In this document: positions 18,182-26,325 of the stretch, piece after piece
How the letters are laid out: the number at the start of each line of letters is the position of its first letter
Numbering within the stretch: the first letter of the stretch is position 1
Source: an uncultured Verrucomicrobiae bacterium
GTDB taxonomy: Bacteria; Verrucomicrobiota; Verrucomicrobiia; Limisphaerales; UBA1100
NCBI GenBank assembly: GCA_937775205.1
Contig: CALKBX010000023.1
Span: forward strand, 21,946 to 85,945
Direction of reading: 5' to 3'
Length of the DNA: 64,000 nucleotides
Program-made: the position numbers and the translations under genes
Notes under the pieces: model-generated
Told to the model about the DNA's origin: nothing
Databases searched by the model: none
What the model saw: the letters and a program-made list of their open reading frames with translations, nothing else

Positions 18182-19351
18182 TTATTTTTTCTTGGGTGCG
18201 CGGCCGGTGTGTTGGGCATTCTGGCCACGCATGGGCCACGGGCTTTTGGCTAGGCCAAGGCTCTCGGTCTTGATGGCATAGAGCTTTTTGTCCTTTGACC
18301 CGACGTAAACCGTGCCATCAGAACCGATAGCGGAGGAGGAGTCCACAATATCTCCCGTTTCAAATTCCCATAGCTTGACCCCACTCTTGCCATTGATGGC
18401 ATAGAGCTTTTTGTCCTTTGACCCGAAGTAAACCGTCCCATCAGATCCGATGGCGGGGGAGGAGATCACCCAATCTCCCGTTTCAAACTCCCATAGCTTG
18501 TCCCCACTCTTGCCATTGATGGCATAGAGCTTGTTGTCAAATGACCCGACGTAAACCGTGCCATCAGATCCGATGGCGGGGGAGGAGTTCACATAACCTT
18601 CCGTTTCAAATTCCCATAGCTTGACTCCACTCTTGCCATTGATGGCATAGAGCTTTTTGTCAACTGACCCGATGTAAATCGTCCCATCAGATCCGATGGC
18701 GGGGGAGGATCGCACCCAATGTCCCGTTTCAAATTCCCATAGTTTGACCCCACTCTTGCCATTGATGGCATAGAGCTTTTTGTCCTTTGACCCGACGTAA
18801 ACCGTGCCATCAGATCCGATGGCGGGGGAGGTCTCCATAGAACCTTCCGTTTCAAATTCCCATAGCTTGCCCCCACTCTTGCCATTGATGGCATAGAGCT
18901 TTTTGTCAACTGACCCGACGTAAACCGTCCCATCAGATCCGATGGCGGGGGAAGACACAGTACCTCCCGTTTCAAATTCCCATAGCTTGACCCCGCTCTT
19001 GCCATTGATGGCATAGAGCTTTTTGTCACCTGACCCGACGTAAACCGTGCCATCAGATCCGATGGCGGGGGAGGAGGTCACAATACCTCCCGTTTCAAAC
19101 TCCCATAGCTTGTCCCCGCTCTTGCCATTGATGGCATAGAGCTTGCCGTCCCATGACGCGACGTAAACCGTGCCATCAGAACCGATGGCGGGGGAGGAGT
19201 TCAGAAAACCTCCCGTTTCAAATTCCCAGAGGACGGTGACGGGTTTCTTGGCTTTGGTCGGCTCTGGCTTGGTCGCGGAGGGTTGAACGGGTTCTTTCTT
19301 CCCACACCCCACCAACGCCACCACCGAAATCATCAAGAGAATCTGTTTCAT
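18182..19351 (-). CDS. PQQ-like beta-propeller lipoprotein with eight near-identical blades
   Basis: 389 residues from the ATG at 19351; a longer frame adds 13 codons without a leader. Leader [19 protein letters not shown] (lipidated Cys 16). From about residue 38 follow eight tandem copies of a 39-40 residue unit: SSPAIGSDGTVYVGS, then DKKLYAINGKSG, then KLWEFETG. This is the PQQ/YVTN propeller blade pattern; eight units would close one propeller. Differences are concentrated in the three or four residues following FETG/FETE (FLN, IVT, TV, SMET, HWVR, YVN, DWVI, DIVD), in an otherwise constant scaffold; the third unit is one residue shorter. The chain ends with SPWPMRGQNAQHTGRAPKKK. The DNA of the units is nearly identical as well, showing recent expansion or homogenisation. 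Ligand unknown. Confidence 0.92.
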   Translation of the reverse strand: MKQILLMISVVALVGCGKKEPVQPSATKPEPTKAKKPVTVLWEFETGGFLNSSPAIGSDGTVYVASWDGKLYAINGKSGDKLWEFETGGIVTSSPAIGSDGTVYVGSGDKKLYAINGKSGVKLWEFETGGTVSSPAIGSDGTVYVGSVDKKLYAINGKSGGKLWEFETEGSMETSPAIGSDGTVYVGSKDKKLYAINGKSGVKLWEFETGHWVRSSPAIGSDGTIYIGSVDKKLYAINGKSGVKLWEFETEGYVNSSPAIGSDGTVYVGSFDNKLYAINGKSGDKLWEFETGDWVISSPAIGSDGTVYFGSKDKKLYAINGKSGVKLWEFETGDIVDSSSAIGSDGTVYVGSKDKKLYAIKTESLGLAKSPWPMRGQNAQHTGRAPKKK

Positions 19352-19418
19352 GCGCCGCCACCCTACAGGAAACTGCTCGCACCTACCCACTACAATTAAC
19401 CGGAAAGATTATCATGGA

Positions 19419-19450
19419 GAGCCGCAGGGGAATACACTCCCCTGCGGCTC
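19419..19450. terminator. Strong hairpin, possible terminator
   Basis: Perfect 13-bp stem (arms 19,419-19,431 and 19,438-19,450) with a six-base loop, followed by a second small palindrome CACTCCTTGGAGTG. It lies downstream of the minus-strand gene at 19,492-19,890 and upstream of the propeller gene. There is no T-run, so termination is likely but not certain. Confidence 0.5.
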
Positions 19451-19491
19451 CACTCCTTGGAGTGTGCTCCAGCACCCTGTTGACGAATCAC

Positions 19492-19890
19492 CTAGGCGGC
19501 ATCTTCCAAACCAACGGTGTCATCCTTGGGCAGTTCGGCCCCTGATTCTTCCGTGGATTTACGGGTCAACCCACTCTTGCGCTCGGCCTTGGTCTTGAAG
19601 CCGAGGAACCGATAGAATTCCGAGTCTTCCCCGAAATCTTCGTGTCCACGGATACAGTGCACGATGCGCCCACGGATATCCCGCAGCTCCAGCCCCATGG
19701 ACTGGCGCGCGGCGATCTTGCCGCGATATTCAAGCCTCAAGGCATCCATGGCCGCCATCAATTCCTTGAGCGACGCAATGAGCGCCTTGAGCTGTTCCAG
19801 TGTGTAGCCGCTGAATGTGTAGTTCAGGCTATATTTCTCCCAGCCGATGGCTAGGACCTCTAGTTCTTTTAACAATATATGAATCTTCAT
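19492..19890 (-). CDS. Hypothetical helical protein
   Basis: 132 residues, no signal peptide and no family I recognise. The first 75 residues are rich in Leu, Ala, Glu and Lys (EQLKALIASLKELMAAMDAL) and predict amphipathic helix or coiled coil. The tail (ERKSGLTRKSTEESGAELPK) is polar and probably disordered. Composition matches the neighbouring genes, and the good ATG and the hairpin downstream support a real gene. A structural or regulatory role is possible; nothing specific can be said. Confidence 0.55.
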   Translation of the reverse strand: MKIHILLKELEVLAIGWEKYSLNYTFSGYTLEQLKALIASLKELMAAMDALRLEYRGKIAARQSMGLELRDIRGRIVHCIRGHEDFGEDSEFYRFLGFKTKAERKSGLTRKSTEESGAELPKDDTVGLEDAA

Positions 19891-19991
19891 ATTGTACCAT
19901 TATAGGAAGCAGGCCGGTGGAATTCTAAAATTTCTCAAATTATTTCCATGTTTTTTTGGAATGCGAAAAAATCCCTGAAAATCAGGGGTTT

Positions 19992-20096
19992 CCAGTGACT
20001 TGGAACCCTCAGCCAACGGCTTGGCAACGCCCGCCAACTAGTTGGCAAGCCGTGCCAAGTGGTTAGCAAGCGATGCCCAAGGCCGGACAAAGGGTG
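19992..20096 (+). repeat. 21-bp tandem repeat (four clear units and a decayed fifth)
   Basis: Units start at 19,992, 20,013, 20,034, 20,055 and, weakly, 20,076. The shared pattern is CCAAC...TTGGCAAGC...G. The third unit with its preceding base holds the perfect palindrome GCCAACTAGTTGGC (20,033-20,046). More TTGGC/GCCAA boxes follow up to about 20,165. A multiple of three could mean old coding sequence: the minus strand reads heptads like LPTSWRA, LPSRWLR, VPSHWKP, but no credible gene surrounds them. It lies in the 322-bp gap before the SDR gene and is otherwise unexplained. Confidence 0.7.
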
Positions 20097-20212
20097 CCGG
20101 ATCAGGGGCAGGCCTTGCCATATTGTTGGCGAACTGTTGCCGGCAGCTTGGCGGGGTGTTCCAAGGTGAAACTTGCTCCTTCCACAGACCGTGCGTACCC
20201 TGCAGCCCATCT

Positions 20213-20977
20213 ATGAGTGACGAATTATTTTCATTGAAAGGCAAGGTGGCACTGGTGACGGGCAGTTCCACCGGGTTGGGCAAGGTGATGGCCAAGGCGT
20301 TGGGCAAAGCGGGAGCCAAGGTGGCCATGAATTACTTCAACAACGAGGAGCGTGCCGCCAAGGCGTTTGCGGAGTTTGAAGCAGCCGGTTGTGAGGGCGC
20401 AATGATCCGCGCCAATGTCACCGACGAGGATGAGGTGAACCGATTGGTGAGCGAGGCCTCGGAGAAGCTTGGGCCCATTGATATCGTGGTGCTTAACGCG
20501 ACGCCGGATCAGCCGCAAAAATCCATTGAGGAATACGACTGGGATTTTTACCAGAGCATGCTCGATTTCTTCATCAAGAGCCCGTACCTCGTCACGCGCG
20601 CGGTGTTGCCGCACATGAAGGAGCAAAAGTGGGGCCGCATTATCAACATCGGCTCGGAGACATTTCATCTGGGCGTGAAACCCTTCACTGCCTACGTCGC
20701 TGCCAAGGGCGGCCAGAACGGATTCAACCGCAGCCTCGCCCACGAGCTTGCCGAATGGAACATCACCGTGAACATGATTGCGCCGGGCTGGATTCCCGTG
20801 GAACGCCATGAAGATGATCCGCAGGAACTTAAAGATGGCTACCTCGCGAGCATCCCCATGGGCCGCTGGGGCGTGCCGCAGGATTTGGATGGGACACTCG
20901 TTTATCTGGCCAGCGAGGCCTCAGGCTTTGTCACCGGCCAGAACATCCACGTGAACGGCGGCACCACGGTGCATTAG
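20213..20977 (+). CDS. Short-chain dehydrogenase/reductase
   Basis: 254 residues starting MSDELFSLKGKVALVTG; a longer frame upstream is non-coding repeat. Classical SDR: cofactor motif T16-G-S-S-T-G-L-G, NAT where NAG is usual (VLNATPD), Ser in INIGSETFH and Y161-V-A-A-K165. AKVAMNYFNNEERA after the second strand, without an acidic residue at the strand end, suits NADP(H) better than NAD(H). The C-terminus YLASEASGFVTGQNIHVNGG is typical of 3-oxoacyl-ACP reductase and sugar dehydrogenase-like members. It sits 5 bp before a PfkB sugar kinase, so a sugar or sugar-acid catabolic step is more likely than fatty acid synthesis. Confidence 0.9.
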   Translation: MSDELFSLKGKVALVTGSSTGLGKVMAKALGKAGAKVAMNYFNNEERAAKAFAEFEAAGCEGAMIRANVTDEDEVNRLVSEASEKLGPIDIVVLNATPDQPQKSIEEYDWDFYQSMLDFFIKSPYLVTRAVLPHMKEQKWGRIINIGSETFHLGVKPFTAYVAAKGGQNGFNRSLAHELAEWNITVNMIAPGWIPVERHEDDPQELKDGYLASIPMGRWGVPQDLDGTLVYLASEASGFVTGQNIHVNGGTTVH

Positions 20978-20982
20978 CCGCG

Positions 20983-21909
20983 ATGGCTGGCACATTCACC
21001 ATCGTCGGCTTGGGCGAAGCGGTGTTCGATATGTTCCCCGAACGGCAAGTCCTCGGCGGCACCTCACTCAATGTTGCAGTGCAAGCGCATCAACTCCTCG
21101 CTCCGCTCAGTGGCAATGGCGGCCGCGGCGTGTTGCTCAGCCGAATTGGCAGCGACGAATTGGGCGAACGATTGCAAACAGAGTTTCGTGAACGCGAGTT
21201 GCCGCTGGACTTCGTGCAAATCGATGACACCAAACCCACCGGCCAAGTGCTCGTGAGTTTTGTCGATGACGCGCCGAGCTACGAAATCGTGATGGACACC
21301 GCGTGGGATCATCTGCAATTCACCGAACACGAAGCCGCCCTTGCGCGCGCGTGCGATGCCGTAAGCTTCGGTAGCCTGAGCCAGCGGCATCCCGTCGCGC
21401 ACGCCGCCACCCAAGCCTTCCTCGCCGAAGCCAAACACGCGCTCAAGATTTTCGACGTCAACCTCCGTATGGATCTGTTCACGGCGGAGATTCTTGGTGA
21501 AGGCTGCCGTGCCGCCGACCTCGTGAAACTCAACGATGAAGAAATCGCCACCGTCGCCAATCAACTCGGTTTGCCCGAAGGCAACGCCCGTGCTCACGCC
21601 GAAGCCCTTCGCGAAAAATACAACCTCGAAGCTGTAATTCTCACCCGCGGCAAACAAGGCACCACCGCCTTCACGGCCCAAGGCTGGCACGAAGGTGCGA
21701 CCGCCAGTTTCGCCTCCGCCCCAAACGCCGATAGTGTGGGTGCCGGTGACGCCTGCACAGCCGCACTCCTCACCGCGCGCCTCCTCGGTCGCGATTGGCA
21801 ATCCACCCTCAACCTCGCCAACCACCACGCCGCGTACGTCGCCAGTCAACCCGGCGCCACCCCGCCTTTGCCAATGGAAATCTGGGCCAATTACGGGTTG
21901 ACTAAATGA
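20983..21909 (+). CDS. PfkB-family carbohydrate kinase (fructokinase-like)
   Basis: 308 residues, cytoplasmic. The N-terminus has IVGLGEAVFDMFP and VLGGTSLNVAVQAHQL (sugar-binding GG motif, substituted to GGTSLNVA), and near residue 253 the signature SVGAGDACTAALL with the catalytic Asp. VILTRGKQGTTAF is the ATP-site strand. Length and order fit ribokinase/fructokinase relatives. Transcribed with the SDR gene 5 bp upstream; probably phosphorylates a hexose or keto-sugar released by the exported hydrolases. Substrate not determinable. Confidence 0.9.
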   Translation: MAGTFTIVGLGEAVFDMFPERQVLGGTSLNVAVQAHQLLAPLSGNGGRGVLLSRIGSDELGERLQTEFRERELPLDFVQIDDTKPTGQVLVSFVDDAPSYEIVMDTAWDHLQFTEHEAALARACDAVSFGSLSQRHPVAHAATQAFLAEAKHALKIFDVNLRMDLFTAEILGEGCRAADLVKLNDEEIATVANQLGLPEGNARAHAEALREKYNLEAVILTRGKQGTTAFTAQGWHEGATASFASAPNADSVGAGDACTAALLTARLLGRDWQSTLNLANHHAAYVASQPGATPPLPMEIWANYGLTK

Positions 21910-21965
21910 TTGAGCAGCGGGGATTGCGCGTCTATGATTTTGGCGTTCAGCACAAAGCATTGATT

Positions 21966-24905
21966 ATGATGAAGACAACACGTTGGTTTTTTCTTTCCTT
22001 GATTCTCCCGGTCGCGAACGCGCTGGCGGAGGAGGCGTTGCCGGCGACGGTAGATTACAATCGCGACATCAAGCCCATCCTCTCCAACAACTGCTACGCG
22101 TGCCACGGGCCGGATGCGAAACAGGTGAAGGGTGGGTTGCGACTGGATTCTTTCAAATCTGCGACAAGCGAACTCAAGTCGGGCGAGCGGGCGATTGTGC
22201 CGAAGGATTTGGCGGAGAGCGCGCTGGTGTATCGCATCACGGCAGAGGACGTGGACGAACGCATGCCGCCGGCGGACTCCATCAAGAAACTCACGGCGCG
22301 GCAAAAGGAGTTGCTGAAAAGATGGGTAGCACAGGGCGGCGAGTACGCGAAGCATTGGGCGTATGTGGCGCCAAAGAAAGCCGTTGCGCCGAAGGCGGTG
22401 CAGAAGGGGTTCACACAAAACGATATCGACCAGTTTGTGCTCGCGCAAATGAAGGTCAAAGGATTCACGCCCGCGAAGGCCGCGGACAAGCGGTCTTTGA
22501 TTCGGCGGTTGTCGTTTGATCTTACGGGGCTGCCACCGACGTGGGCGCAAGTTCAGGCGTTTGTGAACGACAAGTCGCCCGACGCCTACGGCAAGCTCGT
22601 CGACCGGCTGCTTGCCAGCAAACACTACGGCGAGCGCATGGCGGTGTACTGGCTGGACATGGTGCGCTACGCGGACACGATCGGTTACCACTCGGACAAT
22701 CACGAGACGAAGCCGCTTTATCGCGAATACGTCATCAACGCCTTCAACGACAACAAGCCGTTCGACCAATTCACGCGCGAGCAAATCGCGGGCGACCTTT
22801 TGAAAGACCGCACCGGCACGCAGCTCATTGCCTCGGGCTACAACCGGCTGAACATGAACACGCGCGAGGGCGGCGCGCAGCCCAAGGAGTACACCGCGAA
22901 ATATCTCGCCGACCGCGTGCGCAATGCGTCCACGGTGTGGATGGCCAGCACGCTCGGCTGCTCGGAATGTCACGACCACAAGTTTGACCCATTCACCTCG
23001 AAGGATTTTTACAGCTTCGGCGCGTTCTTCGCGGACCTGCAGGAAACTCCCGTGGGAGCGCAGAAGGCTACAAAGGTGCCGTTGCCGCGTGATGAGAAAA
23101 AACTCGGTGCCATCGAGGCCGACATCGTGGTGTTGGCCAAGCAACTCGAGGGCACGGACGTTTCCACCGGCCAAGCCAAATGGGAGGCTTCCCAAAAAGC
23201 AGCGGCCGCCAACAGCGTGGCGCTTTCGCCATGGCATCGCATCGGGCCCTTCGCCGCGCCGAACTTTGACCAGGCGCACGCGAAGTCATTCGTGAACGAG
23301 GCGGCCGTGGACTTGAAAAAGACGCATGGCAAGTTGAAGTGGGCCGAGGCGAAAAATTTGGCCGACGGCAAGGTGCATGCCTTGACCGGCGCGAACAGCG
23401 CGCATTATTTTTATCGCACCATTCAATCCGGCTCGGTGCGGCCACTGGAGCTTTCGCTGGGCAGTGATGATAGCTTTCGCATTTGGCTCAACGGCAAACT
23501 TGTCGCCGACAAAAAAATCGGCCGCGGCGTGGCGCCCGATCAGGACAAGGTGAAAGTGAATCTCGTGGCCGGCGAAAACAAGCTGCTGCTCAAGGTGGCC
23601 AATGGCGGCGGCCCCTCCGGTTTTTATTTCAAGGCTCAACAGGTGACGCTGCCAGGCGCGGTGGTGACCGCACTGAAGATCGAGGGCGCCAAACGCACGC
23701 CCGCGCAGAAGGCGGTGATTGCCGCGCACTACCGCACCCTCGCCCCGGAGCTGGCCACTCTTCGTCAAAAAATTTCCACCAAAAACGCCGAGAAGACGGC
23801 GGCCATCAACGCTAATTCCACCTCGCTCGTGTCCGTTTCTATGGCCAAGCCGCGCATGGTGCGCGTGCTGGCGCGCGGTAACTGGCTTGATGACACCGGT
23901 GAAATCGTGCAACCGGCCGTGCCGGGATATCTCAAGTTGGGCAAGGTGCCCGAGGGCCGTGCCTCACGGATGAACTTGGCGAACTGGATTATCGCACGCG
24001 ACAATCCGCTCACCGCGCGCGTGATGGTGAACCGTCTGTGGGCGATGTTCCACGGGCGCGGGCTGGCGATGCCGCTGGATGATTTCGGTTCGCAAGGCAC
24101 GCCGCCCACGCATCCGGCGCTGCTCGATTGGCTGGCGGTTGAATTTATGGACAAAGGCTGGGACGTGAAACACATGGTCAAGCTGATGGTCACCAGCGGC
24201 ACGTATCAGCAAACCTCCATCGCCAGCAAAGCCGGCATGGAAACCGACCCGTACAACTTCTGGCTCGCTCGCCAAGGCCGTTGGCGGCTTGAGGCCGAGA
24301 TGGTGCGCGACAACGCACTAGCTGTCAGTGGTTTACTCGTGAAAACCATCGGCGGCCCCAGCGTGAAGCCGTATCAACCCGCCGGCTATTGGGCGCATCT
24401 GAATTTTCCGAAACGCAGTTGGAAAGCCGACGCCGGCGACGCGCTGTATCGGCGCGGGATGTACACTTATTTGTGCCGCACTTTCATGCACCCCAGCCTC
24501 GCCGCCTTCGATGCCCCCAGTCGCGAGGAATGCACCGTCGAACGCGTTCGCTCCAACACCCCGCAACAGGCGCTCGTACTATTAAATGACCCCACATACG
24601 TTGAAACTGCGCGCATCTTTGCCGAACGAATCCTGCACGAAAGCGGCAAGGACGTGGAGACCCGCATTGCCTTCGCCTATCAACAAGCGCTGCACCGGAA
24701 TCCAAATGCAAAAGAACTGATCCTCCTCACCGCCCTCGCCGCGAAACATTTGAAGCAATACCAAGCCGATGCCCCCGCCGCAGCCGCCGTACTGAAAGTC
24801 GGGGCCAAACCCGCCGACACAAAACTAGACAAAGCCGAACTCGCCGCATGGACGTCAATTGCGCGGGTGGTTTTAAACCTTCACGAAAACATTACACGGA
24901 ACTGA
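21966..24905 (+). CDS. PSD1 cytochrome (PSCyt1-DUF1549-DUF1553), intact copy
   Basis: 979 residues from the ATG at 21966, which opens the signal peptide MMKTTRWFFLSLILPVANALA; 20 extra codons upstream are unlikely to be translated. Order: PSCyt1 heme site C43-Y-A-C46-H47 with ERMPPADSIKKL as probable Met-ligand region; DUF1549 with FDLTGLPPTWAQVQAF and [20 protein letters not shown]; second heme site C332-S-E-C335-H336; a beta-rich insertion (LSLGSDDSFRIWLNGKLVAD) resembling a carbohydrate-binding fold; DUF1553 with NPLTARVMVNRLWAMFHGRG and DAPSREECTVERVRSNTPQQ; C-terminal helices ending LNLHENITRN. Role unknown; the family is tied by context to DUF1501 and polysaccharide breakdown. This is the only one of three PSD1 genes here with an unbroken frame. 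Confidence 0.95.
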   Translation: MMKTTRWFFLSLILPVANALAEEALPATVDYNRDIKPILSNNCYACHGPDAKQVKGGLRLDSFKSATSELKSGERAIVPKDLAESALVYRITAEDVDERMPPADSIKKLTARQKELLKRWVAQGGEYAKHWAYVAPKKAVAPKAVQKGFTQNDIDQFVLAQMKVKGFTPAKAADKRSLIRRLSFDLTGLPPTWAQVQAFVNDKSPDAYGKLVDRLLASKHYGERMAVYWLDMVRYADTIGYHSDNHETKPLYREYVINAFNDNKPFDQFTREQIAGDLLKDRTGTQLIASGYNRLNMNTREGGAQPKEYTAKYLADRVRNASTVWMASTLGCSECHDHKFDPFTSKDFYSFGAFFADLQETPVGAQKATKVPLPRDEKKLGAIEADIVVLAKQLEGTDVSTGQAKWEASQKAAAANSVALSPWHRIGPFAAPNFDQAHAKSFVNEAAVDLKKTHGKLKWAEAKNLADGKVHALTGANSAHYFYRTIQSGSVRPLELSLGSDDSFRIWLNGKLVADKKIGRGVAPDQDKVKVNLVAGENKLLLKVANGGGPSGFYFKAQQVTLPGAVVTALKIEGAKRTPAQKAVIAAHYRTLAPELATLRQKISTKNAEKTAAINANSTSLVSVSMAKPRMVRVLARGNWLDDTGEIVQPAVPGYLKLGKVPEGRASRMNLANWIIARDNPLTARVMVNRLWAMFHGRGLAMPLDDFGSQGTPPTHPALLDWLAVEFMDKGWDVKHMVKLMVTSGTYQQTSIASKAGMETDPYNFWLARQGRWRLEAEMVRDNALAVSGLLVKTIGGPSVKPYQPAGYWAHLNFPKRSWKADAGDALYRRGMYTYLCRTFMHPSLAAFDAPSREECTVERVRSNTPQQALVLLNDPTYVETARIFAERILHESGKDVETRIAFAYQQALHRNPNAKELILLTALAAKHLKQYQADAPAAAAVLKVGAKPADTKLDKAELAAWTSIARVVLNLHENITRN

Positions 24906-24906
24906 C

Positions 24907-26325
24907 ATGAACAACATTCAACTTTTTAATACTGACGTCAGCCGCCGCGCCTTTCTGGGCCGCGCGGGCCTGGGCACTATGGGGCTTGCGTCGTTATTGC
25001 AAGCAGCTGACCGTCCGCAGATTGACAAATGGCCAGGTGTCCTCGCGCAGTTGCATCACAAGCCAAAGATTAAGCGGGTGATTCATCTTTGCATGGCGGG
25101 TGGGGCGAGTCATTTGGAGACGCTCGATTACAAGCCGAAGCTGCGGGAGATGCACGGTAAGCCGATGCCCAAGAGCATCACGGAGGGGCAGCCGATTGCG
25201 CAGCTACAGGGCAAGCGCAACAACCTCACGTGCCTCGGTCCGCAGCATGATTTTGAGAAGTTCGGAAAATCGGGCCAGCACATTTGCAAGCTCTTCCCGC
25301 ACATCGGCAGCGTGGCGGATGAACTCGCGATTATTCGCTCGATGACGACGGACGCCATTAATCACGATCCCGCGCACACGTTGATGAATACGGGCACGAC
25401 CATTTCCGGCCGGCCGAGCATGGGGTCGTGGATGCTTTATGGGCTGGGCTCGGAGACGGAAAATCTGCCGGGCTATTGCGTGCTCATCTCGCGCGGCGGT
25501 GGGCAGGATCAGCCGGTGGCCGCGCGCCAGTGGCATGCGGGATTTTTGCCGAGCCGTTTTCAGGGTGTGCAGTTGCGCGGGAAGGGGAATCCGGTGCTGT
25601 ACGTAAAACGCCCCGACGGCGTGGATGTCAATCGCCAACGCGATGTTGTGGATGCGGTTCAGCAGCTCAATCAATTGCAGGACGCGGAGGTGAACGATCC
25701 GGAAATCACCACGCGCATTTCACAATACGAGATGGCGTTCCGAATGCAAATGAGCGTGCCGGAATTGGTGGATATTTCCAAGGAACCGAAGCAGGTGCTC
25801 GACCTTTACGGCGCCAAGCCGGGCGATGGATCCTTCGCCAGCAACTGTTTACTCGCTCGCCGTTTGGCCGAGCGCGGCGTGCGGTTCATTCAACTTTACC
25901 ATCGCGGCTGGGATCATCACGGCAACATCAAAGGCGCGATGCAAACCTCCGCGAAGCTTGTGGATCAAGGGTGCGCCGCGCTCATCAAGGACCTCAAGCG
26001 CACTGGTTTGTGGGACGACACCCTTATTTTATGGGGCGGCGAATTTGGTCGCACACCGATGGCCCAAGGCAGCGGCCGCGATCATCACATCAAAGGCTTC
26101 AGCTCATGGTTCGCCGGCGGCGGCATCAAAGGCGGAACCAGCTACGGCGCCACGGACGACTTCGGCTACAACGCCGTGAAAGACATTGTACACGTCAACG
26201 ATCTCCACGCCACCATCCTGCACCTGATGGGCATCGACCACGAGAAGTTGACCTACCAATTCCAAGGCCGCGACTTCCGGCTCACCGATGTGCACGGGAA
26301 AGTGTTGAAGCCAATTTTGGCTTGA
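24907..26325 (+). CDS. DUF1501 protein (first of tandem pair after intact PSD1)
   Basis: 472 residues. Leader VSRRAFLGRAGLGTMGLASL is twin-arginine-like. Core motifs: HLCMAGGASHLETLDYKP (GGA for GGP), [70 protein letters not shown]. Starts one base after the PSD1 stop and ends directly at the next DUF1501 start, so all three genes form one operon. Confidence 0.95.
   Translation: MNNIQLFNTDVSRRAFLGRAGLGTMGLASLLQAADRPQIDKWPGVLAQLHHKPKIKRVIHLCMAGGASHLETLDYKPKLREMHGKPMPKSITEGQPIAQLQGKRNNLTCLGPQHDFEKFGKSGQHICKLFPHIGSVADELAIIRSMTTDAINHDPAHTLMNTGTTISGRPSMGSWMLYGLGSETENLPGYCVLISRGGGQDQPVAARQWHAGFLPSRFQGVQLRGKGNPVLYVKRPDGVDVNRQRDVVDAVQQLNQLQDAEVNDPEITTRISQYEMAFRMQMSVPELVDISKEPKQVLDLYGAKPGDGSFASNCLLARRLAERGVRFIQLYHRGWDHHGNIKGAMQTSAKLVDQGCAALIKDLKRTGLWDDTLILWGGEFGRTPMAQGSGRDHHIKGFSSWFAGGGIKGGTSYGATDDFGYNAVKDIVHVNDLHATILHLMGIDHEKLTYQFQGRDFRLTDVHGKVLKPILA

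Noticed and set aside
18200..19250. Regular 120-bp repeats that could suggest a CRISPR or satellite array
   Set aside because: The unit is an in-frame propeller blade of 39-40 codons without spacers.
21891..23279. Long minus-strand open frame (462 codons) opposite the intact PSD1 gene
   Set aside because: Arg/His/Val-rich composition without a start or family pattern; a shadow of the high-GC coding strand.
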